Shown here: piece by piece, positions 34,970 through 46,525 of the stretch
How positions within the stretch are numbered: the stretch's first letter is position 1
How the letters are laid out: every line of letters begins with the position of its first letter
From: Saturnia japonica
Taxonomy: Eukaryota; Arthropoda; Insecta; Lepidoptera; Saturniidae
Reading direction: 5' to 3'
Assembly: GCA_033032175.1 (NCBI GenBank)
Contig: CM065308.1
Coordinates: 19,773,590 to 19,837,589 of the forward strand
DNA: 64,000 nucleotides
Position numbers and translations under genes: made by a program
Notes under the pieces: generated by a model
Databases searched by the model: none
What the model was told of the DNA's origin: nothing
What the model saw: only the letters and a program-made list of their open reading frames with translations

Positions 34970-35300
34970 AAAAAAAGCAGGCACCGACGTTCAGGTTTAG
35001 CACTTACCCTATGCACGCGCATGCGCGAGAGCACGCCGAACACGCACCAATTAGCGCACTCGCCGCCACAGATGTCGTCATAAATCGAACGGACCGTTAA
35101 ATCGGGCCACGAAGTTTCGTCTTCTTATTTAATGGCAACTATGTTTATATCGAATTCTGCCAGTGTCATGTAGACAATCTCTAATTATTCTTGTAATCTT
35201 CATACATAGCTTCGACGATATGGCAGCTCCCTTGTCGCAACTTAAAATGCATGTTTCTAGTTATTATTCATAACTCACTTCACTTGTGCGCAATAACCAA
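34970..35300. other. GC-richer patch, unclassified
   Basis: CACGCGCATGCGCGAGAGCA and CGCACTCGCCGCCACAGATG stand out in AT-rich DNA and recall the patches near 2,800 and 48,265. A promoter relic or repeat fragment is possible. There is no coding frame of note. Confidence 0.25.
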
Positions 35301-35699
35301 ACTATATTACGTTAAATGACCTCACAACTACACAATATAGGGACAAATAATATGTTAGACCAACATAATAGTTCATGATCCCACCAGAAACTCTTGGGCC
35401 ACGAAGTTAGCATGGACTGTATAATCCGCCCTCTAATTCGAATTTCGCAAAAGCAAAGCGTTGACAAAAATCGCTAAATATCTATTGAACAACACAGTAT
35501 GAACTAGTTAAAACTAACTGTAGACCTGAGAAAAATGTAAGACTCTGTGCCTCCTTCTTCAGAATCTTCGCATTTTTACTTTTTTTCAGCTTTTTGAAAA
35601 GATGTTCTTCTTATAATAACTTTAATAACATTAGTTTGTAATAAACCTAAACTTATGTTTGTTGAAATATTCCTAAAAACCTATAACTCATAGAACTGA

Positions 35700-35873
35700 T
35701 GGCCGATGGGACGAAAGAGTACCAGAAGATACATCGTGGGCAAACCCGTCACAAGGTGGACCGACGACCTGGTAAAAGTTGCAGGAAGCCGTTGTATACG
35801 GGAAGCATGGGACCGGTCGTTGTGGAGATCTATGGGGGACCTCTATGTCCATTGGCGGAAGTCTTTCGGCTGA
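35700..35873 (+). pseudogene. C-terminal remnant of a non-LTR retrotransposon ORF2
   Basis: In the frame ending at the TGA at 35,871 the translation runs GRKSTRRYIVGKPVTRWTDD, then LVKVAGSRCIREAWDRSLWR, then SMGDLYVHWRKSFG. This is the terminal signature RW-DDL-KVAGS-W---A-DR--W of a LINE family; the usual Trp after SR is Cys. About 57 codons are continuous and end at a natural-looking stop. Upstream reverse transcriptase is absent. It is probably the same family as the minus-strand remnant at 3,395. Confidence 0.8.
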
Positions 35874-36074
35874 AATTATGAAGAATAATGATTCCTAAAA
35901 AAGCACAATTTAAAAATGTTGTGCTAATATGTAAACGGAGGCATCGAGATATTTGTATTTTGTACACTGGTACAGCAACTATTAATAGTACAGTCAAAAG
36001 TCTACACGATGAGGTTACCTGCTAAGTTTCTTGTATTATTTTAGCAAAGATAGTCACACTTTTTATATAATAGC

Positions 36075-36435
36075 TTGGCACATTGACGGTACTGTCTCTG
36101 ATGGTAAGCACAGCCCAATCCAAATACAACGGTGACCACCGAGAAATCTAAATCCATCGGCAGTCACCGCTGTCATGCCAGCCTGCATAAATATATCTTC
36201 ACGTTATGTTTAAAGGACCCGATGTCATAAAAAGGAAGAACTCGCTGGCTTGGAGAAAGTTCCACACAGTTTCGCGGTACGATAAAGATAAGTCATACAG
36301 AACTTTTTAGTTCGTGTCGAGATGGAGGTTACTGTAAAATTGTAACTTCGAAACCCAGTGCGTGTGGTTCTCTTGTGGACAGAAGAGGAGGGCATTAGAT
36401 TGAACAGTTCTCCAGATAAGCGCAACGTGACAAAT
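36075..36435 (+). repeat. Repeat G (LINE 3'-type) fragment
   Basis: Shared blocks with 25,100, 40,640, 48,530 and 62,200 include GATGGTAAGCACAGCCCAAT, CCGCTGTCATGCCAGCCTGC and ATATCTTCACGTTATG. Module H does not follow here. Confidence 0.5.
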
Positions 36436-37624
36436 CCCATTTAAAACAATTCAAGAATTAAAATAGTACAATAATTTGAATGATTGAATGTTTTTATTAA
36501 AAAAGATATTGTCGATAAACGTTATTTGTATTTTATGAACCTAAGTTAAAAAAACTCTATAAATTTGTTGAAGTCCAGTGAAGTTTCTCAGTAGGTTAAG
36601 TTTAATGTAGGCTGATCTTTAAGTATACCATAACAAGCTTATAATGTTAAAGCAACAGTGCTCGAATTCCTGTAACATTATTTTGATACGTTTTATTGTC
36701 TTTAATACAATAGATACTTTATTTTTTAACTGTTCATACTGTTGTGTAATTATACAAAAAACTACCAAATTTTTGTTAGAATATTTTTGTTAGATTACCG
36801 AGAAAGATTGCTAATGCGCCGTTTCGAGAAAATCGTGACTTGGTCATTACCTACTTTTCTATTAACATTCAAAACATACAACTATTTGTTTTAAAATTCA
36901 GACATTAACGCAAAGATTATTATCCTATAATATCTCATAAAATGTCGTGTTTCATTTATCTAAGTAAAGTTATCAGTTACCTTAACATATTAAAAAAAAA
37001 AACAAAAACAAAATTTATATTTTTTATCATGTATGAGATTAAAAAAAACTAATTTAGGTACTTGCCATACAAATGATACCAACAGATTTACATAATTTGG
37101 TGAAAATACTAGAAGATTCAATTTTCTTCCATCGCGATCGTGAGCGATAATGATAATACAAAACCATAAGATACATTCAGTAAAAAAATTAAAATAAAAA
37201 TAGTTAAGAAACTTTATTTATTTTATTTTACTTTAAAATATATTATTAGTCAACATAAATTAATTCTAAATCATGAGACTGTAAGTAATCTTCTAGCGTT
37301 TTTAATGGCCTGACTTTTAGTCGGACCCCTGCCGGTTTGAAAATCGCCGTGGAGGATCTTTGCATTCGGACCTTTCGACAGGGCAGATAGATTTCGGTAT
37401 TACATATTATGATTTGAAATTAAACTTAAGTTTTAAGTATTAACCTCTATTAATTACAGTTTACATCATAAAAAAATAATGAAAACCTATTGATTTAAAA
37501 TTTTTAGCACTTTTAGATCATTGGGTGGCAAGAACCCAATAGGAGGGAAAGAAAAGACGAAAATTTTATATAGGAATTTTTATACTGAAAATATTTTCAC
37601 TATCGTACATACATAAATTATATT

Positions 37625-37745
37625 ACATACACTATCCTAATATAAATGTGAAAGTTTTTTATAATTATTAGTCATACAAAAACGGCTAAACGGATTTGGG
37701 TGAAATTTGACACACAGATAGCTTATAACCCTGATTTTAATCCCG
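37625..37745 (+). mobile_element. Helitron 5' half
   Basis: CTATCCTAATATAAATGTGA is the 5' end form, followed by AACGGCTAAACGGATTTGGG, TGAAATTTGACACACAGATA. The 3' end is missing. Confidence 0.6.
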
Positions 37746-38477
37746 TAAATACTCAACTCTGAAGTTGTAGTAATCAATAACTATAACTTAAAATACTTAT
37801 TTGTTAAATAATATGAAATAATTTTATGTTTACTAATAAAATCCTATATTATACATCAATATACAAATGATTCACGAGTTCTCAGAACAAAAAGTGTAAT
37901 AATTTGTACGAACAATTCCCTTGATTGTTCGTAACCAGAATAATTTTCGGGAAAAAATAAAACCTTTATCGTGCCATGAAAGCAAACTATTAATTTTTTT
38001 GACTGACCGTCGATAAATCTTTTAACACAAAGCGGTGCAAGCATTTCTTATGGGTTAAGTTTATTAGGAACCGGTACTTGAACTCAAGGAATTTTTTCGA
38101 GTCAGATTTTGTAGCGAAATTACAATTTGTATTTAAACTAGTCCTTGACTTCGCTTCGGTGATATTTATTTATGTATATTATTGTTGCTTAAGTTTGGTG
38201 GTAGGGGACAGATGCATCCGACGATATCGCAGCCACAATATACATTGTGAATTACCTATATATTAAGTATTCTTTGAGAGTATTCCGTTCAGTAATTTCG
38301 ACGATCTAATTAATACTAATAAGTAAGAAGGTTAATATCGAGAATGTAGTAAAACTTATCAAAGGAATCACAGTAAAAACTAAAAAAAACCGTAAATTAT
38401 ATAAAAAAATTTGCTTATTATCGTAAAATCAAAGCCAGCAGCAGAATATAAACAGAAATGAAAATTTGGAACGTAAT

Positions 38478-38830
38478 TAATAATTATAGTATTAGAACAT
38501 TATTTGGGAGTTTATAGCGGGATATTGAAGTGACATGTTGTTTTTTTTTTAATTGATTTACTTGGGTTTTTGACCCTATATCGTGTAATATTGATGGCAT
38601 TTCGCGTGATATAGTTTGGTTTTTGTGCATAAATATAAACTGAAAGCATACATTCCGGGATCCCACAAAAACTCCCAAGAAAGTTCTAACAAGGGAGCCA
38701 CCGTCTTGTTAGGATACTGAAATCGTCATAGCACAGGACACTATATTCACTTCATTATGGCAGTAATTGTCTTCATTAAAGAGGACTCATTGGCAAGTGA
38801 GAAAAAAGAAGAAAAACATTATTTGTTTTG
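38478..38830 (+). repeat. Repeat F, copy 2
   Basis: Shares TGGCATTTCGCGTGATATAG, GTTCTAACAAGGGAGCCA and AAAGAGGACTCATTGGC with 39,725 and 58,140. No reading frame is common to all copies, although two minus-strand frames are similar (ISREMPSILHDI here, ISRKMPPIFHDI at 39,725). Confidence 0.55.
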
Positions 38831-39724
38831 CACTAATATTGGTGCCTGAATACTGCACTTTGATTGGTGCTTTTTTATTTTACCTGTATTTATGTAAATT
38901 TTGAAGTTATTCTTTTGTCGCGTTTTGGTTAAAATTGATAGCTGCGCGCGCATCATTTATTTATTTATTTGCAGTAATGTATGTATATTTTGTTCTTCAT
39001 CAATAACTTACTGAATTGTCTTTTTAGAAAAACAGTTTTTAGTTTAAATTATCCTGTATCTAGAATTAGCAAGTTGTACAATAAATTCAATAACCTCGAA
39101 TTATTTGGCATTAAGTTAATTTAATTTAAACGTTTAACCAGGTTACTTACACTTTAGTTTAAAATAATGATATGTATATGATATATTTTGATCTTTAGTT
39201 TAAGCCTACTTTATGTGTTATTTTGAATGTATTTTAATTTATATTTACTGTTTTAGTCGTCACTACGTTTTATAAATAAGCAAGCTGTGTTTACTGATAA
39301 ATTGTACATTGTAATCATAATTTATGTAACAATCTTTATAATATTTAGCATGTGCCCATGTAACAATTGTTGTAAATTTATTAATAAATAATATAACAAA
39401 AAAAAAAATTACCATGTACATGGGATCCTGAATATGGTATGTAAGTCATTAAGTACAATTCTTTTTCAAAGTAATATTTCTACGTTTTAAGTTACTTAGT
39501 TAATTAACTACATTTATTTATACATAATAAATTAATTGTTTCTTTGTCAATCGAACGTAATTTATAACGATCAATGATAATCATTTTATAATGTAATTTT
39601 ATTGTGGGTGGGATAAAAAGCGTGCATCTATGCAAATTATTAATTTTGTTAAGTTACTAACAATATTGGATATAAATCTGAAATAAATAATTATTATTAT
39701 TAGAAGCTAAAACTTACAACTTCT
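38831..39724. other. AT-rich stretch, no recognised feature
   Basis: Only A/T runs and a short ATTT run near 38,957-38,970 were seen. Confidence 0.45.
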
Positions 39725-39990
39725 TACTTATGTGAATACAATTCTTGTATTTGTCCGGAGAAGTTTTTGCCGAGATCTTGAGCTGCCATATTGTGGTTTT
39801 GTGTAGTTCTTTGATACTATATCATGAAATATTGGTGGCATTTTGCGTGATATAGTTTGATTGTTGTGCATACGCCAAATGAATTGTATATATAAAGTAG
39901 AAACATGCATTTTGAGATGTCACAAAAATTGAGTAGGTAGTTCTGACAAGGGAGCTACCATCTTGTCAGAAAACCCCACTTTGAATATTA
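39725..39990 (+). repeat. Repeat F, copy 3
   Basis: TTGGTGGCATTTTGCGTGAT and TTCTGACAAGGGAGCTACCA match copy 2. The 3' third of the longer copies is missing. Confidence 0.55.
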
Positions 39991-40639
39991 TTATTTTTTT
40001 ACGAAGGCTCAAAATCACTGACACTGGCTAGTGCTTTTTGCGGCGCCAAAAGGAGAAGTGGAAGAAAAATATGTCCGGTTTATTCTAGCGTTGTCTATAG
40101 ATACACTACATGCTACTGCGTGGCCTATATAAAAAACTCATTCAGCGGATTAAATCCAATCGCCTCTAAGCCTTTCAAACGAACAGACAGCAAATGTAAT
40201 TAATGTCTTTTGGATTTCTAAAGATTTAATAAAACTTTATAGGCAGTGATGGTTAAATTTTATTATACATCGATTGAAATCTTCCTGTAAACTTCGTACG
40301 TACATAATAATAATATATAATGGCGTACTATAAAACCATATTTGTAATAGATGGTAGCAATTTTATAATGCTACTATCGGTATCCCTCGGCTCCACGCGT
40401 ATTTATTACGCAGTAATAATTAATTATTTAGTTCTCGTCACTTATATTTGTAATCTTATTAATAACAACTCTTATAGCTCATCAATTAAGTAATGATTTA
40501 TTCTTCATGTGTGTATTTTACTTAAATAAGTTAAGAATTAGTAAAAAAATATGTTTTGCTATGATGAGGAAAACATAAGGTAAAAAAATTCTTAAAAATC
40601 GGTCGACTTTTTTTATCATAGCGCTGCAAAGTGACAACA

Positions 40640-41125
40640 CTGTGCCTGATACCGTGGAATCTACAACCCATCGTCAGTCAGCACTGTCATGCCTGCCTGC
40701 TCAAATGTCTCTTCACGATATATTTGAAGGATTCCATGTTGTAGGAAAAAGAGAATACCGTGGCCGTGTGACAGCTCCACAGTTAAATCCCAACATATAA
40801 ACAGGCAGAAAGACAAAAAAATACATGTACAAACAGTAATACACATTTATTAAGATTAAATTGTTTCACAGCTCTCGTATACAATAACAAAGGCGATGGA
40901 AGTATTTCGTTGTAGGTACTGGAATAGGCAATTTGCAGTTCGTCCGGCTGGTCGAAATTCATTCACGTATGTCCGCACATTATAAAGAGACCTCCCGTAA
41001 AATGCAATGTACGATTTTACGATCATACTAATTGGCAATACCAAATAAAGTTGAAAATATGGATGTGTTAAGTTCTTTAGGCTGGGACTCGGGTTGCCAA
41101 CGCTGGAAGTCAAATTTGCGGGTCT
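40640..41125 (+). repeat. Repeat G, longer copy
   Basis: CACTGTCATGCCTGCCTGCT, CAAATGTCTCTTCACG, GAATACCGTGGCCGTGTGAC define it. A second block ends with TGGGACTCGGGTTGCCAACG, matching the TGACTCGGGAGCCCAGCGCG block of 25,100. It is likely a LINE 3' region. Confidence 0.5.
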
Positions 41126-41205
41126 TACACGTATATCTAGTCTAATCCATTCAGTTATTATTATATGTTCAATGGTCTAATTTGTATAATAATACGTGAT
41201 GGTAA

Positions 41206-41874
41206 AATTTCGGACACCTTCTGAAGCGTATTGCGTGCACGGAAGACTGTGAGAATTGCCATGGTGAAAGTTTATACGGAGAAGGAGTGCAGAAGATTAA
41301 AATTTGTATATAATATGTTTTACTAATACATTAAATTAAATATTACTCCAAATCCTGATCAAACAAGTGCCATTGAACTTAGACCTTTAGCGGAGGTGAG
41401 GAACAGAGAGTAAAGTTCCTCATCCGTCATAGAAAAGGAAGGATCCTCCGGCCAGATGGGTGGTATGTCTGGAGGGCAGCTGCCCCGACTGTTGTTTTTT
41501 TTTTTTTTTGAACTGACTTCACTGTTAGCCTTAGGGGCCCTATCCAAAAACAGAGCCGCTGCGGCTTTTACAGCTTCACCGGACTTGTCCGACTGTTGTA
41601 GTCGGGATCTTGTATATATACTCAACGATTGAGTTAATTTCTATAGCGCGATGTAGGATAGTGGGATGCCTCTTATGTAGCTCGATAGATGTCACTATGT
41701 GTCGCTACGTAGTTGTGTCGATGCGTTGATGCGTCAGTTGTGGCGAGAGATGTCGCTACGGACCCTTCAAAATACCGACAATGTCACTAAATGGAAAGTG
41801 ACAGCAAGTAATATAATATTCATTGTTTAGTTTCATACTACAAATGTCAAACAGAAAATAGTGTATGATCAAAA
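41206..41874 (-). repeat. Repeat D, copy 4, split by an insertion
   Basis: The left part (41,206-41,388) and right part (41,763-41,874) are contiguous in the other D copies. The join in intact copies lies at AACTTAGACC...CAAAATA. The interruption is listed next. Flanks at the break, GACCTTT and GACCCTT, could be a target-site duplication. Confidence 0.65.
41388..41762 (-). mobile_element. TATA-containing insertion carrying module H (copy f)
   Basis: On the minus strand the order is: a block with two GTAGCGACA units and TGACATCTATCGAGC; a TATA box GAGTATATATACAAG at about 41,611-41,625; 25-30 bp later AAGTCCGGTGAAGCTGTAAA (module H); GGCTAACAGTGAAGTCAGTT; a 15-A run; then ~115 bp with CTATGACGGATGAGGAACTT. 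One 88-codon frame covers the region downstream of the TATA box, but part of it is the translated A-run. It resembles a transcript unit with its own Pol II promoter, or part of an LTR/5' UTR. Class unknown. Confidence 0.5.
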
Positions 41875-41887
41875 GTAAACAATTCTT

Positions 41888-41970
41888 GTTTTTTTTTTAG
41901 AACTGACAATACTGTTAGCCTACGGGTTCTGGAGCCTCTGACGGCTTTTACAGCTTCACCGGACTTGAAA
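41888..41970 (-). repeat. Module H copy g (short)
   Basis: The minus strand reads TTTCAAGTCCGGTGAAGCTG, TAAAAGCCGTCAGAGG, then GGCTAACAGTATTGTCAGTT and an A-run. It abuts the end of repeat D copy 4. Confidence 0.5.
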
Positions 41971-41995
41971 CCATTCTTGTATATTCATGTATTTA

Positions 41996-42085
41996 TATTT
42001 ATCTATATAGTTTGTTTCTCAGTAAAGGCTCTAACGAGTTGGACGAAATTTTGTACTTAAATAATAATTTACTTTCAAAGTTAAA
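41996..42085 (+). mobile_element. Helitron-like 5' half
   Basis: GTTTGTTTCTCAGTAAAGGC, TCTAACGAGTTGGACGAAAT matches the block at 29,877. No 3' end. Confidence 0.45.
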
Positions 42086-42587
42086 ATTAATATCAGAATT
42101 ATTTTAAAAGAGGATAATGATGTGCGAAAATAATCATATTAATATTTTCAATTTCGGTCCAAATTTTGTGTGTGTTAAAAAAATTAACTGTCAAAATATA
42201 AGTAGCGAAATACAAAGACAATCTCTTATCACAACCAATCGACTATTTATATGGCAACTAATAATTGTAAAACGAAATAGGAGATAATGAGATCGTTTTG
42301 TGTTAACAATTAGCGACTCTCAATAGACACTACAGAAGAATAAATAGGAATTACCGACGCTAAACAATGCATCGGTGGTATGAAAAACGATTGAAAGATT
42401 GTATATTTTTTTCACACATTAAAATTTTTACTAGGCGCTATTAGCACTGACTTGATAGTCGTATGGGGAATGGTGATATGTTTACAGCACACGTGTCCGT
42501 TCCGTTGTTTGACCTCAATTTTGGGGACATGATTTGAATGGTACGTTTTATGTATTTGAGTTACTTAGTACTTACTTAAAGTCCATG

Positions 42588-42812
42588 GTGGCTTAGTGGT
42601 GTCGTGTCCAGAGACGTGCACATCGTGATGAAACCATTGCATGCTGGTAGGGAATTTTTTAATACGCGTGTAGTTAACTAGCAACAACTGTCACGTTGAA
42701 AAGTCTACCTTCAAGCACGTATATAAATGTATTCTGACAGCTACCATCAGGCTTAGAGTATTACCGTCCTAAGCTACATCGACGTTTACCATAAGGTGAA
42801 ACTGGTCAAAGG
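42588..42812 (+). repeat. SINE-A copy lacking the B box
   Basis: The head TGGTGGCTTAGTGGTGTCGT is followed directly by GCACATCGTGATGAAACCAT, so the segment with the B box is deleted. The 3' part keeps CTACCATCAGGCTTAGAGTA and CATAAGGTGAAACTGG. A Helitron starts at its 3' edge. Confidence 0.6.
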
Positions 42813-43177
42813 TTAACATATAAATAAAAATAAATAAAATTGAAGTATCTGTTTGTAATGTCAAAATAACAACATATGAAAGTACATATATACTTCTCAG
42901 GTACTTATAACAATATACCATTTATTTTTATCTGTCTGTTTATTTCGGCTAATTTCCGAAACGATTCGATCTATTTTGATGGGACTTTCCCTGGCAGATA
43001 GCTGATATTATAAGGATTAAGTTAGATTACTTCTATTTTAGAAAAAAAAAATGAGGGTTCCGCGCAAATAAAATAATAAGCATTAATCGGCTAAAGATAT
43101 ACGTGGGTGGGAGCGGGGTTACTACAATAATGACAGCATTCTATGGATCACGCGAGAAGAGTCGTGGGCCTAGCTAG
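42813..43177 (+). mobile_element. Non-autonomous Helitron with 3' hairpin and CTAG end
   Basis: The 5' region has ATATAAATAAAAATAAATAA, then GTATCTGTTTGTAAT. The body has TTTTGATGGGACTTTCCCTG, GCAGATAGCTGATATTATAA, and the 3' block AGCGGGGTTACTACAATAAT. The end is a short hairpin (CACGCGA...TCGTG) then CTAGCTAG before T at 43,178. The structure fits lepidopteran Helitrons; the 5' TC is not preserved. Confidence 0.75.
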
Positions 43178-43280
43178 TATATAATGCAAAACTCTAATGT
43201 TGCAATCTGTCTCTGTAAAGAACAAAAAGGTCGGTGAGTGAATTGGTTGTAAATTGTTTAAATTTCAGATCAGCCGGTTC

Positions 43281-43301
43281 ATATGTATACATACATACAT
43301 C
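43281..43301. repeat. ATAC microsatellite at LINE 3' end
   Basis: ATGTATACATACATACATC follows the stop of the LINE remnant on its minus-strand 3' side. Such tails mark the site where reverse transcription began. Confidence 0.55.
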
Positions 43302-43310
43302 AAGATTTGC

Positions 43311-43658
43311 TCACGACGGGTAGACAGAGACCACGTCCTTCCACTTGCTACGATCCTGGCATACATCTTTCGCTTCTTCAACATTCATGAATCTTTTCAC
43401 GCTCACACTTTGGAGTAGAGTTTTCTTGACCTGAACTTTCTTTAGAACGTCCCTGATTTGATCGAGGAACGTTCGTCTAGGCCTTCCTTTTCCAACGCTC
43501 CCATTCACACTCGCCTTATAATTTTTTTTAGTGATTCTTGTTTCATTCATCCTGTCTAGATGCCCAAACCCACTAAGCATTCCTTTTTTGTATATACAGT
43601 TTCTGTTTACGCAGGCCGATATGATCTCTTGGTGATCGATATCGTTTTCTGGCCTTGT
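43311..43658 (-). pseudogene. C-terminal part of a non-LTR retrotransposon ORF2, 115 codons open
   Basis: No stop occurs from 43,658 to the TGA at 43,311. Key segments are ACVNRNCIYKKGMLSGFGHL, DRMNETRITKKNYKASVNGS, VGKGRPRRTFLDQIRDVLKK, and the terminal AKDVCQDRSKWKDVVSVYPS. This is the LINE C-terminal module GH--RM-E-R--K--Y-A-V-G--GKGRPR-T--DQI, ending at its usual position and followed by an ATAC tail. No ATG opens it, because the 5' part was never inserted. Few lesions suggest a comparatively recent insertion. Clade not assigned. Confidence 0.8.
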
Positions 43659-43699
43659 TTACTGTTTCAAACAAAATGTATTACTTTGTTACACTTAAC

Positions 43700-44260
43700 G
43701 AAACTTTAAATTAGACTCAAGAGCACATAGAAATCCTTCTAAGCTGTACAAGGCTGTAGCTGGTGGTTGCTTGTTATCGCATCACTGTGCAACTCAAAAT
43801 GTTGCTTGTTACAACTGCGTTGACAGATTTATTATGGATGTGAATGTAGACTCAGTGCAAATACTTGTATTTATTTTTATTTTATTTATTTATTGAAAGG
43901 ATTTCTAAACAATAAGGAATAAATGGTAACATTTAAGATTCATAGGTTTATATAATGTATCGTGTGTTTCCTTAATTTGGGGAATTATAGTATGTGATAA
44001 TATTATTAACTAAATATAACAGCTAAGAAAACTTCTTAGCTATCATCTTCATTGTCTGTAAACGATAATATTTAAGGTAAAAAATATAAATAAAATATAA
44101 TGTAGTAAACTATAAGTTACATAAAGATCAAAAATAAATAAAATTATTATTGTGTTATATAACAATAATAAAAAGATAATTGAAATAGAGGCAAATTATT
44201 AAGTTAGATCTAATTATTATGATATTAATTTGTTTAATTTAGGGCTCCAAAAAATGGAGT
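43700..44260. other. AT-rich stretch, no recognised feature
   Basis: Only A/T-rich sequence with a TTTATTTT run near 43,868-43,895. Confidence 0.45.
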
Positions 44261-44264
44261 AGAA

Positions 44265-44450
44265 TTCTCAATTCAAATGTATTTTTTATTGATGTTCAGC
44301 CATAACTTATTTGTTTAAGAACCGATTTAGATGATTCTTTTTTGTTGGAAAAATGACAATCAAAAGGAGGTTCTATTTTAATTACATTGGTATGGGACCT
44401 TTCACTTCGATGATACACCAAGAATTTCTTCAAAATAATTGAATTTGTTT
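44265..44450 (+). repeat. Repeat J, copy 1
   Basis: AGCCATAACTTATTTGTTTA, GAACCGATTTAGATGATTC, TTTTTTGTTGG is shared with 51,112 and, inverted, 62,455. Source element unknown. Confidence 0.5.
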
Positions 44451-44811
44451 CTCTTTTTAAAAAAATTGTCTTTTATATAAATGATTATATAAATCAACAT
44501 GATACAAATATAAAACTTTTTAATATGGCCTTTATATTTAAAATATTTAGTATTTATTTTGGAAAAAAACGCTGCAATAACAAGGGACGAGTTCTAGAAA
44601 CGTTAGAACAAATACGTCGTTAAATAAGGGAAATAACAAGTACTGCGTGTCTTGTTACCTTCTCGATGTACGGCCGTGACACACGGACAGCATGACTCGG
44701 TAGCGTGACGAATATTTAAAATTATCATATTGTACGCATGTGCCGAATAACTGAAATGCATATATTGTTCTCAAAAGTATTGCTTATTGTATAATCCGCG
44801 AGTTGATTGTA

Positions 44812-45124
44812 TGATTAAAAATTAAATGAAATTATTCAGTATTATTGTTCTATAGAAAAAAAGCCTAAAACAATATAAATCTGAATGTTCAGGAAATATG
44901 AACGTGAGACTCTTGCGTAAGTTGTCAAGTTTGTCACTGTTATTATATAAAATGAATGATGACGTAACGGGACCAGAATGGCGCGTTGTTGTGTAGTGTT
45001 TTTTATTGAAATTTAAAAATATTTTTAAATTACTTTTTATTATATATTAATGAAAAAAAATCATATGAATTATTTTCAATATATAATGTGTTTAAAACAA
45101 TTTTCCAAAAGTTATCAACTCCCG
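44812..45124 (+). repeat. Repeat C, copy 3 (internal deletion)
   Basis: It retains GAAATATGAACGTGAGACTC, AAGTTGTCAAGTTTGTCACT and AATGAATGATGACGTAACGG. The segment with the E-box and first TGACGTCA is deleted, and the second site is TGACGTAA (44,960). Confidence 0.55.
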
Positions 45125-45129
45125 AAAGC

Positions 45130-46230
45130 AGAAGGTTTGTAGAATTCAATTTTGCAATGAACAGGTAATCTTTCGTTTATACTGGATGGTAAACTAATTT
45201 CTAAGGCGTAAATGTACCCCCTTTTGTGTTCATGTTATGGATTAGATCCATAATAAAACAAAAACTAAATATGGACAGTAAAAAGGGGTATATTATAACT
45301 ATCAATTTATTTATAGCTGTGTGTAAGTATAAATTGACACTTAAACTCTTATAAAGTGTAAATTTCACCAGATTACTGCTTGTTATTAACTACTCAACGA
45401 TTGTTTTTTACTGATGGCAATAATACTGGAAAAATCTCAGATGGAATATCAACAACTTATAAACTATTTCTAATCTCTGTGAATCTGTAATTACGGTGAA
45501 ATAAATATTATTATCATTAATATTAAATAGAGAAGATAATAAATATTCTTTTTTTAAATGTTATTATCTAACGATAGAAAATCGCTTATAAGACCAAGCT
45601 CTTTTTATGTCCAATGACTTTTTTACTTTATCGAAGGACGTATGTTTTAAACCATCTAAAATTAAATAAATTACAGTTAAAACATGATAAATTTAAAAAT
45701 GATTTCGTTGTACCTTAATTAACACAGTTTTAAAGCATCGTAAAACGAAGATTTGTAACTTTTTAGGACTCCGAGGATAAAAGTAATTTCTATAACAAAA
45801 TTATTACTATACTTAATGAATTCACATTAAGCGAATTTAATATTGAAAGTATTTTGGATAACAAAACCCGAGAAACCTTTTAAAATTTGCATATTTTATT
45901 AACTTTATTTAATTACTTGACAGTTAATTTAGTGATAGCATTTACCTCTTCCGTTTCTTTACCATTGTCATTCAATGCTAATCAATATACATATTTTTTG
46001 TATAATAATATACTTATGCAGTTCACTATCTGTAATATATTAATGTTTGCTTATTTTTATTGAAGTTGTAAGTACTTTCTTTAGGCGAGTTATGAAATGA
46101 AGCCGGTTAAAAAATATGAAAGTGAATTTTTCAGATTCGCAAATACTTTGTATCTAACAATAACACTATGAAGTTGCTTCTTAAACCTCTTGTTTTAGTT
46201 AATATCAAGTGTCACTAATCAAAGTATAAA
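45130..46230. other. AT-rich stretch, no recognised feature
   Basis: No repeat shared with the window and no coding signature. Confidence 0.45.
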
Positions 46231-46233
46231 TTC

Positions 46234-46431
46234 TAACATAACATAATATACCATTACGCATATATATTCGAAGGGTTAGGCGGAGGTGTACTAATGTATA
46301 CCCACAATTCGCTGGGTATGTTTTTAGGTCCCATGTAATAGGGGGCGATCCTATTACCATTAATTGTGCATAATCGAACCCAGGAACTCGAGCAGAGCAG
46401 TAGCGTTTCGGACCATTAGGCTAATGAGGCA
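46234..46431 (-). repeat. SINE-B copy with tRNA-like head
   Basis: The minus strand begins TGCCTCATTAGCCTAATGGT (A box) and has GGGTTCGATTAT (B box) near 46,370-46,382. The body has CCTATTACATGGGACC and CATACCCAGCGAATTGTGGG. It is the only copy here with both boxes well spaced. Confidence 0.7.
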
Positions 46432-46525
46432 GTTCTAAGACATATAAATAAGTACATAACATGCATCCACTGTTTTATATTTATTTCTATTTGCATTACC
46501 AATAATGATAATTTTTGGAAAGACT

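Noticed and set aside
38484..38678. Similar minus-strand peptides in two copies of repeat F (MPSILHDI and MPPIFHDI) as a hint of a gene
   Set aside because: The similarity follows from DNA similarity of the repeat; the frame is not kept in the copies at 58,140 and 5,690.
41359..41625. 88-codon frame with GEAVKAAAALFLDRAPKANS as a possible gag-like protein
   Set aside because: The frame runs through the translated A-run of module H, and the other module copies are closed in this frame, so it is probably fortuitous.
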